Source: CAZMGV01 sp964565925 (GTDB taxonomy: Bacteria > JAGRBM01 > JAHCIT01). From it: a DNA stretch of 64,000 bases. Every line of letters begins with the position of its first letter. The stretch's first letter is position 1. The notes under the pieces were generated by a model, which was not told the origin of the DNA, searched no databases, and worked only from the letters and a program-made list of their open reading frames with translations. Shown here in pieces: positions 54,351 through 62,223 of the stretch. The position numbers and the translations under genes are program-made. The stretch lies in NCBI GenBank assembly GCA_964565925.1, contig CAZMGV010000010.1:84596-148595 (forward strand), read 5' to 3'.

Positions 54351-54375
54351 ATCAGTAACCGTGCCGGTTACTGAT
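54351..54375 (-). terminator. Perfect hairpin at the end of the head-protein gene
   Basis: ATCAGTAACCG and CGGTTACTGAT are perfect 11-base arms around 3 bases. The stop codon of the minus-strand gene at 54368 is inside it. There is no T-run, so Rho-independent termination is doubtful; it might be an RNA processing or 3'-stabilising stem. Confidence 0.5.
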
Positions 54376-54967
54376 CGCCCCAGACGATCAGGTCGTAGGT
54401 GAGTGTGTTCGACCCGTCGAGGTTGGTGATTTTCAGCAGGTCGGCGGTACTGGTCGTGATCGTCCAGCCGGCGCCGCCGTTGACCATGGCGAGCTTGCCG
54501 CCGGCGCTGACGTTGACGGCGTCGGAGGTGTCGGCGAACCAGAGGGTCGCCTGGTTGGAGAGGGTCCCGCCCACTTTCAGGCCGCTGGTGCTGCCGGTGG
54601 AGGCCGGGGCGATGATGATCCCCTTGACGGTGGCGAAGTTGATGGTCTCGCCGGTGAAGTCGGTGAAGCCGCCGTAGAAGTCGAGGCTTTCGGTGCCGCC
54701 GCCGGTGAGGGTGCGGGCGCCCTGGTAGAAGCGGTTCGCCTTGCCGGAGCCGGTGCCCGACGTCAGGGTGACGGAATACCGCTTGTTGAACGGGAGCGTG
54801 GTGGTGCCGTAGGTGTCGGCGTTGGCGCCCGTGAGCGCGATCTGGAGGTCGAGCTGGGTGGCGAGGGTCTTGGTGGCGGCAAGCGCCGGGATCTGCGAGA
54901 CGCAGAGGGCCGCCGCCACGAAGAGGGAGACCAGAGTGAAGAGCTTGAGGGGGGAGATTTTACGCAT
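54368..54967 (-). CDS. Head-decoration-like phage protein with signal peptide
   Basis: A 199-residue protein. The mature part (TQLDLQIALTGANADTYGTTTLPFNKRYSVTLTSGTGSGKANRFYQGARTLTGGGTESLDFYGG ... LLKITNLDGSNTLTYDLIVWGDQ) matches a common head protein of siphophages that lies after the capsid gene. These normally have no signal. This one begins with a signal peptide (LFTLVSLFVAAALCVSQIPALA-A). AAGGA precedes the ATG. Confidence 0.65.
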   Translation of the reverse strand: MRKISPLKLFTLVSLFVAAALCVSQIPALAATKTLATQLDLQIALTGANADTYGTTTLPFNKRYSVTLTSGTGSGKANRFYQGARTLTGGGTESLDFYGGFTDFTGETINFATVKGIIIAPASTGSTSGLKVGGTLSNQATLWFADTSDAVNVSAGGKLAMVNGGAGWTITTSTADLLKITNLDGSNTLTYDLIVWGDQ

Positions 54968-54968
54968 G

Positions 54969-55346
54969 TTAGCGTCCTTTTCGGGGTGAGTGGACCTGGG
55001 CGGGGGCAGCGGGTTCCGCCGGTTTTTCAGGTGCGTCCGGATCCACCGCGCGCTTCTGTTCGATCAGGCGGAGCGCGACGGCGAGCGGGAAGGTCTGGAG
55101 GGTTCCCGCTCCGGGGCCGTTCACGATCCGAAGGCGCCGCGTGTCGGGCGGCGTGAGGCCGAACTCCGGCTGCGGTTCTTCGGATGGCTTCTCGGCCGGG
55201 CTGGCCTCGCGGGCCAGCTTGCGGTCGAGCAGGGACCTGGCGACCTCCGGCCGGAAGTCGCGCTGCTCGCCCGCGTAGGGACCCTCCAGCATGACCAGCG
55301 GGACCGTGACGCCGGGGAACCGGCTGTTGTTCAGTCTGTCGAGCAT
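54969..55346 (-). CDS. Small phage head-region protein with internal duplication
   Basis: A 125-residue protein with two related segments: LEGPYAGEQRDFRPEVARSLLDRKLA at about residues 20-45 and VNGPGAGTLQTFPLAVALRLIEQKRA at about residues 76-101. Both follow the pattern xGPxAGxxxxFxxxVAxxLxxxKxA. A Pro/Glu/Ala-rich linker joins them. Function is unknown; its place suggests a head assembly role. It overlaps the next gene by none and is preceded by GGGAG. Confidence 0.55.
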   Translation of the reverse strand: MLDRLNNSRFPGVTVPLVMLEGPYAGEQRDFRPEVARSLLDRKLAREASPAEKPSEEPQPEFGLTPPDTRRLRIVNGPGAGTLQTFPLAVALRLIEQKRAVDPDAPEKPAEPAAPAQVHSPRKGR

Positions 55347-55358
55347 CTGGCTCCCGTA

Positions 55359-55871
55359 TCAGTCGATAATCGCGGACGGCAGCGGGTCGGTGGCCGCGCG
55401 CGGCGCGCCCAGGATGTAGAGGCCGCAGATGAGCTGCGCCCCGCCCGAGCCGGTGTCGGCGATCGAGGCGCGGACGCAGTCGAAGCCGTTGTCGACGTCC
55501 AGGTCGGCGGCGTCCACTTCAATACAGATGATCTTCTGCGCCTCGGCCGAGACCGTGTCGACATAGGTGTTCGTGGCGGCCTGCGTGGTCGTCGTGAACT
55601 GTCCCACGCCGGTCAGGGTGCCGACCTTGGAGTCGATCCGGGTGAAGTTGAGCGCCTTGGCGCCCGTGCCGGCGACGGCCGTCGCCTGTTCCAGCGTGAT
55701 CGTCGGGTCGTCGCCGGCCGTGCCCGCCGCCCCGAAGAGGACGAAGAGGCATTTGCCGTAATGCTTCAGCGAGACCCAGTCGCCCGCGCCGCCCGAACTG
55801 GCGTTCGAGTCGTAGGGCACGAAGGCGGAGACGATCTGGAGCATGTCGAGGAGGCGTTTCTTGGCGTTCAT
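55359..55871 (-). CDS. Phage head protein following the capsid
   Basis: A 170-residue protein of the kind found after the capsid gene in many siphophages (YDSNASSGGAGDWVSLKHYGKCLFVLFGAAGTAGDDPTITLEQATAVAGTGAKALNFTRID). A good AAGGAAA lies before the ATG. It may be a decoration or head-stabilising protein; the family is known to me only by position and this sequence pattern. Confidence 0.6.
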   Translation of the reverse strand: MNAKKRLLDMLQIVSAFVPYDSNASSGGAGDWVSLKHYGKCLFVLFGAAGTAGDDPTITLEQATAVAGTGAKALNFTRIDSKVGTLTGVGQFTTTTQAATNTYVDTVSAEAQKIICIEVDAADLDVDNGFDCVRASIADTGSGGAQLICGLYILGAPRAATDPLPSAIID

Positions 55872-55964
55872 TTCGGGGGTTTCCTTTGCGGGTTCCTTTG
55901 AGGAAGGGGCCGGTCCTCGTCCCGGCCATCAGGCGGGTGGGTAACTGTTCAGTTCCCGGAAGCC

Positions 55965-57302
55965 TTAGCGGGCCTCCAGGGTGACGAACGGGCTGATCGT
56001 GTTCGACCCGTTCGCGGGGGTGATCGCGGCGCGGCGCAGCGGGCCGCCGTCCAGGCGCCAGGTCCACTTGAGCGCCATTTCGTCGTAGTCGAACCGCAGG
56101 TGGCTGGATTCCGACTTCATCGGGTTCGCGCCCGCGCCCGACTTGCGGAGCAGCGCGTACCACGAGAGGTCGGCCAGCACGATGTCGCCCAGGCTGGTGA
56201 GCGAGGCGCACTGTTCGAGTTCGATCACCGGGCGGCCCTTGAGGCGGCCATAGGGGAGTTCGGAGACTCCGCCGGGCGGCATGTAGGTGGGCACCGTGCC
56301 CACGACCATGGCGTCCAGCGCGGGGATGACGTCCTGGTTGACGAGCCACACGGCGTTGGCCTTGGAGCGGGCCGGCAGGCGGGCCCACATCTTGGCGATG
56401 TTGGCCGACAGCACGGTCAGCGTGGACTGGCCCGACTCCTTGGAGACGGTGACCAGGGCGGCGCTGTTCAGGATGCCCAGCGGCTGGCCGGCGCCGGTGC
56501 CGTTCAGGATGGCGTCGTCGCCCATGTAGGCGAGTTCGTCGGTGAACACGGCGTCCAGGTAGGAGCCCAGGAACGCGGCGTCGGCCATCATTTCGGCGGT
56601 CAGGTAGGCGAGGCCGATGAGCTTGTTCAGGCGCAGCTGGAGGAGCGCGAACTTGGGTTTCTTGGCGGTGCCCTGCGCGGCTTCGCCCGCCCAGTAGACC
56701 TGCACGCCGCCGTGGCGGGAGCCCTTGACGCGGGAGCTTTCGTCCTCGATCGGGATCTCCATGCCGTTCGAATTGTCGCCGCAGCGCAGGTCCCGGACGC
56801 GGGAGAGCAGCTGGCCGGTTTCGAAGGCCTCGGTGATGACGCCCGAGGCGATGTCGGTCTGGACGAGGTAGCCGCCTTCGGCGCCGGCGCCTTCGTTCAT
56901 GCCGGAGACGGCCGCCAGCTTTTCGAGGCGGGGGTCGAGGGCTTCCTTGACGCCGGTCTTGTGGATCACGCCGGCGCGGATGACGGCTTTGGCGAAATCG
57001 CCCAGCCCGGCGAACCGTTCGGCGGACGGGGAACCGTCGCCCGGGGTCCCGGCGTCGCCGGGATCATCCGCTTCGGCGGCTTCGGCCAGGCGCCGGGTTT
57101 CGGCGCCGCGCTCGATCTCGCGCAGGGCGCTGCGGCTCGTGACCTGTTTGGCGCAGTGCTCGGCCTCGGCGGTGAGGCCGTTCACTTCGGTCTGCTCTTC
57201 GGGGGTGACGTCGCGGTTCTCGGAATCGGCCTTGTCGAGGATCGCCTCCGCCTTTTTCACGAGGGCGTTCTTCTTCTGGGTGAGTTCCTGGATCTTCGTC
57301 AT
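55965..57302 (-). CDS. Major capsid protein (HK97 fold)
   Basis: A 445-residue HK97-type capsid. The N-terminal ~100 residues form a coiled delta/scaffold domain (MTKIQELTQKKNALVKKAEAILDKADSENRDVTPEEQTEVNGLTAEAEHC). The mature part has GGYLVQTDIASGVITEAFETGQLLSRVRDLRC, KLIGLAYLTAEMMADAAFLGSYLDAVFTDELAYMGDDAILNGTGAGQPLGIL and a C-terminal RFDYDEMALKWTWRLDG. The S49 protease upstream would cut the delta domain. ATG 57302 follows the shared ACGGAGGCCCC and a late promoter. Confidence 0.93.
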   Translation of the reverse strand: MTKIQELTQKKNALVKKAEAILDKADSENRDVTPEEQTEVNGLTAEAEHCAKQVTSRSALREIERGAETRRLAEAAEADDPGDAGTPGDGSPSAERFAGLGDFAKAVIRAGVIHKTGVKEALDPRLEKLAAVSGMNEGAGAEGGYLVQTDIASGVITEAFETGQLLSRVRDLRCGDNSNGMEIPIEDESSRVKGSRHGGVQVYWAGEAAQGTAKKPKFALLQLRLNKLIGLAYLTAEMMADAAFLGSYLDAVFTDELAYMGDDAILNGTGAGQPLGILNSAALVTVSKESGQSTLTVLSANIAKMWARLPARSKANAVWLVNQDVIPALDAMVVGTVPTYMPPGGVSELPYGRLKGRPVIELEQCASLTSLGDIVLADLSWYALLRKSGAGANPMKSESSHLRFDYDEMALKWTWRLDGGPLRRAAITPANGSNTISPFVTLEAR

Positions 57303-57375
57303 GTCGGGGCCTCCGTTGTGAGCCGTTCCGTTTTTTGCCGCCGGGCCGGATCGGGGTGTTCCGGCGGCTGTGACT

Positions 57376-57409
57376 GTTACCATACCTGACATTGCCGTTT
57401 TTGGCAACC
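57376..57409 (-). promoter_or_regulatory. Phage late promoter copy 3
   Basis: -35 TTGCCA at 57407-57402, a 17-base spacer and -10 TATGGT at 57384-57379 on the minus strand. It lies about 73 bases upstream of the capsid ATG, in the 131-base gap between the protease and capsid genes. Confidence 0.85.
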
Positions 57410-57433
57410 TCGGGCGAAAAAAGGGGGAGCGCC

Positions 57434-58408
57434 CTAGCGGACCTCCGAGATCCGCAGGCGGTTGCGGGCGGCGTCCCGGGCGGCGGTGGCCGACCGGCCG
57501 CCGGAGGACTTCTGGGCGGCGGGTTCCGCGCGGCGCAGGCCGGCGCGTTTCAGGGCGTCGTCCAGGGTGCCCGTCCGGTCGGCCATGCCGGCCTTGACGG
57601 CGTCCCGGGCCATGAGCACCCGGCCCTCGCCGTAGTTCTGGCGGACTTCGGAGACGGTGGCGCCGCGGCCCTTCGCCACGGCGGCGAGGAAGTCGGCGTA
57701 GGTGGCGTCGACGGATTTCTGGAGCTCGGCCCGGGCGTCTTCCGTGAGCGCGTGCAGCGGGGAGTATTCGGCCTTGTATTTGCCCGCGGTGATCTCGGTG
57801 GCGGCGATCCCGGCCTGGGCGAGGAAGCCGGACTGGTCGAAGTGGACGGTGTAGACGCCGATCGACCCGGCGTCGCCGGACGGCTGGATGACGATTTCGG
57901 CGCACTGGGAGGCGAGCCAGTAGGCGGCGGAGGCGGCGAGGCCCGAGACCATGGCGACGGTTTTTTTGGAGTCCCGGGCGGCCAGTATCCGGGCGGCGAG
58001 TTCGGGGGTTCCGTAGACCTCGCCGCCGGGGCTGTTGATATTGAAGACGATGCCCTCGGTGTCGGGATCGGCCAGGGCGGCGGCGAGCTGGGCGCCGATG
58101 CGGGCGGTGGAGGACTGCAGGCCGAACAGTTCCCAGAAGGAGACGTCCTGGGTGATGACGCCGGTCACAGGGATGATGGCCACGTTGCCGCGCTTTTCGA
58201 ACGGCTGGGAGAGGATGTAGTCGGCGAGTCCGGAGCTGGCGGCCATCAGCGCGGGCGGCAGGCCCTGCGCGGCGGACGCCAGCAGGCTGTCGGGGAAGTC
58301 GGCGATGCGGGCGGCGTGGCGGTTCAGCCCTTCGGGCCACAGGGCGCTGACGCGGCCGCCGAAGCGGGCGCGGTAGCTGTCGAGGAGGTCGCTGGCGCGG
58401 AGTTTCAT
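57434..58408 (-). CDS. S49/SppA-type prohead protease
   Basis: A 324-residue Ser/Lys protease. Conserved parts are NSPGGEVYGTPELAARI and SGLAASAAYWLASQC (nucleophile Ser in AASAAY). The Lys that acts as base is in the ITAGKYKAEYSPLHALTEDAR segment. N-terminal FEKRGNVAIIPVTGVIT marks the start of the SppA fold. It should process the capsid delta domain. The ATG at 58408 overlaps the portal stop by 4 bases. Confidence 0.9.
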   Translation of the reverse strand: MKLRASDLLDSYRARFGGRVSALWPEGLNRHAARIADFPDSLLASAAQGLPPALMAASSGLADYILSQPFEKRGNVAIIPVTGVITQDVSFWELFGLQSSTARIGAQLAAALADPDTEGIVFNINSPGGEVYGTPELAARILAARDSKKTVAMVSGLAASAAYWLASQCAEIVIQPSGDAGSIGVYTVHFDQSGFLAQAGIAATEITAGKYKAEYSPLHALTEDARAELQKSVDATYADFLAAVAKGRGATVSEVRQNYGEGRVLMARDAVKAGMADRTGTLDDALKRAGLRRAEPAAQKSSGGRSATAARDAARNRLRISEVR

Positions 58409-59703
58409 GGGGTTTCCTTTGCGGCGGCGGGGGCCGGTTTGGTGTCGGAGCCGGCGGTTTCGTCCCAGACTATATTGGCGGGCCGCCAGTAGCGGCCGCC
58501 GTTGCCGTCGGCGCGGGGGTTGCGGTCTTCGATTTCGCGGATCTCGTCGGCCGAGAGGATGCCGCCCTCGTGCCAGTCGCGTTCCGCCTTGGACCGGGTG
58601 GCGACGTCGCCGCGCAGGCGGCCCTCGACGATGAAGGAGGGGTAGTAGCGGGAATATTCCGGGCCGGAGAAGAGCGCGCGGCCAAGGGCCTGCTCGATCC
58701 GGGTGCAGCGGGGGACCAGGCAGTTGACGACGAAGTCGATGGACTGCTGCTCGATGTTGTTGTTGGTGGAGCGTTCGAGGTCGCCCAGCATGTGGGGCGG
58801 GATGCCGAAGATGCGGGCGATGTCGGAGACCTGGAACTTGCGTGACTCCAGCAGCTGGGCGTCCACGTTGTTCATGGAGACGCCGGAATACTTGAGGCCC
58901 TGCTCGAGGATGACGACGGCGCCGGCGTTGCCGGTGCCCTGGTATTTTTCGCGCCACTCCTTGCGAAGCCGGTTGTAGGACTCGTCCTTGAGGACGCCGG
59001 CGGCCTCGAGGACGCCGGAGGGCCGGGCCCCGTTGCGGAAGACGCCGCCGGTGTGGCGTTCGGCGGCCTGGGTGAGGCCCAGCGCGTCGGCGCACCAGTA
59101 GACGGTGGAGTAGCCCACCTGCCCGGTGCCGAATCCGGGGATGTGGAGGATCTCGTCGGCGAAGAAGACGCGGACGACGCCGGGGGCGAGGCGGACCTGG
59201 TAGACCAGTTCTTCCGGGTTGCCGCCGCGGTGGTAGACGGTGACCGTGTCGGGGTGGATGGGGACGAGGCGGTCGATGTCGCCCGTGCGCGGGTTGACCA
59301 CCTTGAGGGCGAAGAAGTTTCCGCGCAGTTCCAGGTGCTGGACGACCAGTTCGAAGTAGTTGAACCGGGTGAAGGCCGGGTGCGGACGGTCGTGGAGCAG
59401 CGTGTAGAGCGGGTGGCCGGTGGCGCGGGCCTTGGACCGGGGGCCGGTGCGTTCATAGACGACGAGCGGAAGCGCGGCGATGGTTTCCGAGAGCAGGCGC
59501 ACGGCGCGCCAGACGGCGGTGAGCCGCAGCGCGGACGAGACGGTGACCTGTTCGCCCGACGTCGTCGGGGTGTCGGAGGGGTCGCGGTCCGCCCAGTCCG
59601 CCGACAGCTGTTCGACGGGCATGGAACCGTAGCTGGCGGCGGTCTTGGCGGCGGCGGCGCCCCGGAGGCGCGAAAGCACGGGCTGGAGGGAGGGGAGGTT
59701 CAC
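58405..59703 (-). CDS. Phage portal protein
   Basis: A 432-residue HK97-type portal starting at GTG 59703, which overlaps the TerL stop (GTGA). Signature stretches are SALRLTAVWRAVRLLSETIAALPLVVYER, ELRGNFFALKVV, ILHIPGFGTGQVGYSTVYWCADALGLTQAAERHT and RIFGIPPHMLGDLERSTNNNIEQQSIDFVVNCLVPRCTRIEQALGRALF. The whole family set is present. Confidence 0.95.
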   Translation of the reverse strand: MNLPSLQPVLSRLRGAAAAKTAASYGSMPVEQLSADWADRDPSDTPTTSGEQVTVSSALRLTAVWRAVRLLSETIAALPLVVYERTGPRSKARATGHPLYTLLHDRPHPAFTRFNYFELVVQHLELRGNFFALKVVNPRTGDIDRLVPIHPDTVTVYHRGGNPEELVYQVRLAPGVVRVFFADEILHIPGFGTGQVGYSTVYWCADALGLTQAAERHTGGVFRNGARPSGVLEAAGVLKDESYNRLRKEWREKYQGTGNAGAVVILEQGLKYSGVSMNNVDAQLLESRKFQVSDIARIFGIPPHMLGDLERSTNNNIEQQSIDFVVNCLVPRCTRIEQALGRALFSGPEYSRYYPSFIVEGRLRGDVATRSKAERDWHEGGILSADEIREIEDRNPRADGNGGRYWRPANIVWDETAGSDTKPAPAAAKETP

Positions 59704-61814
59704 AGGCTGAGGAGCCCCCGGTGTTCGTAGACGGAGCCGGTGTCTTCGGCGAGGGCGCCGCCGATGGCCATGATGGCGGCGGTGGCGCCGTCGATCTTGG
59801 CGGCTATCTTGTCGTCGGGCTTTTTGGGCCGCATGTTCTGGTTGTTGTCGGTATGCACGGCGAGATTCCTCAGGTTCCAGACCATCGTCTCGTGCCCAGC
59901 ATGACCGATTTTGCCCGTTGTCACAAGTGTTAATAGGTGGGCGGTCGGTTCGGCGTACCGGCTCATGACCTGCGGGAAGACGGCGATGTCGAACCCGTCC
60001 TCGGACCACTCGCGGAACATCTGGCCGAGCTGCCAGGCGTCGCCCAGCACCTTGCGGATGTTGAAGGTCTCCCGGTCGGCGCAGAGGCGGTCGTAGATGC
60101 GGCGGTAGTCGATGATGTCGCCGGGGGTGAGGTCCACGAGCTGGCGGGAAGCCCAGTAACGATAGGGGACCTTGTCGGTCTGCTCGCGTTCGCGGGCGCG
60201 TTCTTCGGGGATGAAGAAGCGGGGGACGATCCACCAGCGGGCAGCGTCGGGGACGGGGCAGATCTCGGCCAGCGCGCGGCCGGTGCGTCTGGCCTCGGCG
60301 ATGGCTTCCGGCGGGGTTTCCCAGTCGGGGTCTTCGGGGGGGAAGACGTGGACGAAGGCGGCGAGGTCGAGCTTGGCGGCGAGGTCGACGCCGGTGTAGC
60401 AGTCGCGGCCCTTGAGTTTCAGTTCGAGTTCGCCGGGCGAATACGGCCCGGCGCACAGTTCGATGCGGCGGGGGTCCAGCAGCGAGCTGGCGCTGGAGGT
60501 CCAGACGCCGAGCCTGAGGCGCAGGAAGGAGTCGCGCTTGGCGGGGGACTGGCGGGCCGATTCGGCGGCGGCCCGGAGCTTGGAGAGGCTGATGCCGACG
60601 CCGAGGTTGGGGTTGGCCTGGCGCCAGGCGAGTTCGTTCAGCCAGCCGTCGGGGAGCTTGAGGAGATCGGGATCGGCGCAGGCGATGTAGGCGAAGTGGC
60701 GGTCGTCGCGGTTCAGCCCGGAGAGGATTTTCTCGGACCGGTCGTGTTCGGTGCGGGCGACGGCGCTGCGGTCGTCGCCGGCGGTGGTGATGTCGATAAA
60801 GAGGGGCTCGCGGCGGGTGTCGGAACCGGCGGAGAGCATGTCGTAGAATTCGCGGTTTTTCCAGCGGTGCAGTTCGTCGCGGCCCATGAGCGAGGGGTTG
60901 ATGCCGTCGCCGGAGTTCTCGTCGGCGGAGAGCGGTTCGAACCAGGCGCTGGTGGCTTCGCAGACGATGCGGTTAGAGGCCCGCCTGATTTCAAAGCGGC
61001 GCCTGAGCGGCGGGCTGTAGCGCAGCATTTCGGCGGCGGCGCCCCAGACGAGCTTGGCCTGTCCCTTGGTGGTGGCGGCGGAATAGATTTCGGCGCCGCC
61101 GTCGGAGTCGTCGAGCATGTGATAAAACGTCTTGGGCGCGAGCTGAAGGGTCTTGCCGTTTTTCTTGGGGATCTCGATGTAGGCGGAGAGGAAGCGCCGG
61201 GTGCCCGGGTGCCAGTCGCGGTCAGGCCCGTTTGCGTCGTCGTCCGAATCGCCATCGGAATCCGACGCGGTCACGCCGGGAGGCAGCGCGCCCGCGGGCA
61301 GCGGCGCGCAGAGCCAGCCGTAGATATTGCCGTCGATGAACATCTGCCAGGGCTCGAGGCGGATGTGCTTGCCGCGCCAGCGTCCCTTGGAGTGGCAGCA
61401 GTTCTCCTGGACGAACCGGAAGTAGTGGTCCGCGTGGGCGGGTGAGTAGATGTACGGGAAGTCGGGCTGGCACTGGCGGTCGAGGTCGTCCAGAAAACGG
61501 CGGCAGGCCTTGAAGACGAGCGGGCCGGCCGGGGTGTGGCCGGCGAGGACGGAGAGGGCGTAGGCGAGGACGGGGTCTTGTCCGCACCCCCCTGAATCGG
61601 CCCCTGCCGATTCGGCCCCCCCGTCAAGGGGGGGACAGCGGGGAGCGCGGCGCGCGGCGCCGGCCTTTATCCGCACCCCCCTCGAACGGCGCTTGCCGGG
61701 CTTGGTTGCACCCCCCTGCTCGCCCTTTTTGGGCGTCGCAGTCCCCCCGTCGAGGGGGGAACCATTCGCCGGTTTATTTTTCCGGCGGGCGGGTTTGTCC
61801 CGTTTACGCGGCAT
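59700..61814 (-). CDS. Terminase large subunit
   Basis: A 704-residue DNA-packaging ATPase/nuclease of the HK97-like class. DPVLAYALSVLAGHTPAGPLVFKACRRFLDDL opens the conserved part. The ATPase has RLEPWQMFIDGNIYGW, YIEIPKKNGKT (Walker A-like), the Walker B region around LMGRDELHRWKNREFYDML, and DITTAGDDRSAVARTEHDR. The nuclease domain is in the last third (LKGRDCYTGVDLAAKLDLAAFVHVFP ... DGATAAIMAIGGALAE). The first ~80 residues are non-homologous, low-complexity and written mostly by hairpin repeats R4-R6. ATG 61814 overlaps the previous stop. Confidence 0.93.
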   Translation of the reverse strand: MPRKRDKPARRKNKPANGSPLDGGTATPKKGEQGGATKPGKRRSRGVRIKAGAARRAPRCPPLDGGAESAGADSGGCGQDPVLAYALSVLAGHTPAGPLVFKACRRFLDDLDRQCQPDFPYIYSPAHADHYFRFVQENCCHSKGRWRGKHIRLEPWQMFIDGNIYGWLCAPLPAGALPPGVTASDSDGDSDDDANGPDRDWHPGTRRFLSAYIEIPKKNGKTLQLAPKTFYHMLDDSDGGAEIYSAATTKGQAKLVWGAAAEMLRYSPPLRRRFEIRRASNRIVCEATSAWFEPLSADENSGDGINPSLMGRDELHRWKNREFYDMLSAGSDTRREPLFIDITTAGDDRSAVARTEHDRSEKILSGLNRDDRHFAYIACADPDLLKLPDGWLNELAWRQANPNLGVGISLSKLRAAAESARQSPAKRDSFLRLRLGVWTSSASSLLDPRRIELCAGPYSPGELELKLKGRDCYTGVDLAAKLDLAAFVHVFPPEDPDWETPPEAIAEARRTGRALAEICPVPDAARWWIVPRFFIPEERAREREQTDKVPYRYWASRQLVDLTPGDIIDYRRIYDRLCADRETFNIRKVLGDAWQLGQMFREWSEDGFDIAVFPQVMSRYAEPTAHLLTLVTTGKIGHAGHETMVWNLRNLAVHTDNNQNMRPKKPDDKIAAKIDGATAAIMAIGGALAEDTGSVYEHRGLLSL
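61583..61634. repeat. Two-hairpin repeat copy R4 (inside terL)
   Basis: GCACCCCCCT, then GAATCGGC-CCCT-GCCGATTC (perfect 8-bp stem), then CCCCCC-GTCAA-GGGGGG. Read on the minus strand in frame it encodes CPPLDGGAESAGADSGGCGQ of TerL. Confidence 0.85.
61673..61707. repeat. Partial hairpin repeat copy R5 (inside terL)
   Basis: GCACCCCCC and a decayed stem (CGGC-GCTT-GCCG, 4 bp only) with no CCCCCCGTC part. It runs straight into R6, as if one copy inserted in another. Confidence 0.5.
61708..61760. repeat. Two-hairpin repeat copy R6 (inside terL)
   Basis: GCACCCCCCTGCTCGCCC, TTTTT, GGGCGTCGCAG (CGCCC/GGGCG with outer CTGC/GCAG), then CCCCCCGTCGAGGGGGGA. In the TerL frame it encodes SPLDGGTATPKKGEQGGA. 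Confidence 0.85.
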
Positions 61815-62067
61815 CGCCGGGGCCCGCCCAGGTGCCATCCCAATAGGCGGTCACCAGCCGGTCGAGCAGCAGTTCGAAATCTTCCGAATACCCGCAGGGT
61901 TCGCAGACGAGGGACAGGTCAGGGACGTGGACCCGCAGGCGGGGAACCTGTCCGGCCAGTCCGAGACAGCACGGCGGACGGCGCGGTGCGAGCGCGGCGG
62001 GGCGGCCGCAGCAGGGGCACCGGGAAGCCTGCCGCTCGATCAGGTTGTGCTGCTGCGTAGTTAACAC
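61804..62067 (-). CDS. Small zinc-ribbon phage protein
   Basis: An 87-residue protein with CPCC near residue 18 and CEPC near residue 55 (two CxxC knuckles), suggesting a treble-clef or zinc ribbon. The C-terminus is acidic and helical (SEDFELLLDRLVTAYWDG). Start is GTG. It lies between the two terminase genes and might be a terminase or HNH-like accessory, but no HNH motif is present. Confidence 0.6.
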   Translation of the reverse strand: MLTTQQHNLIERQASRCPCCGRPAALAPRRPPCCLGLAGQVPRLRVHVPDLSLVCEPCGYSEDFELLLDRLVTAYWDGTWAGPGDAA

Positions 62068-62073
62068 TTTACC

Positions 62074-62123
62074 AATTGCCTTTTCTGTTCACTTCTGGCC
62101 CAAAAAATTTTCCGCGGCGCCCT
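62074..62123. repeat. 50-bp direct repeat, left copy
   Basis: 48 of 50 bases are identical to 63043-63092. In the right copy it is the 3' end of TerS plus the following leader. Here the same end (GAAENFLGQK and stop) survives as a remnant downstream of the methyltransferase gene. Confidence 0.85.
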
Positions 62124-62223
62124 GCCCCTGGGTCCGGTGACGGTCGCCCGGCTGGCGTGTTTTCTCCGGGGCCTGCGGGAACCGCCCCCCTTCCGGCCGC
62201 CGCCCGCCCCCGGCTGGGCCTGC

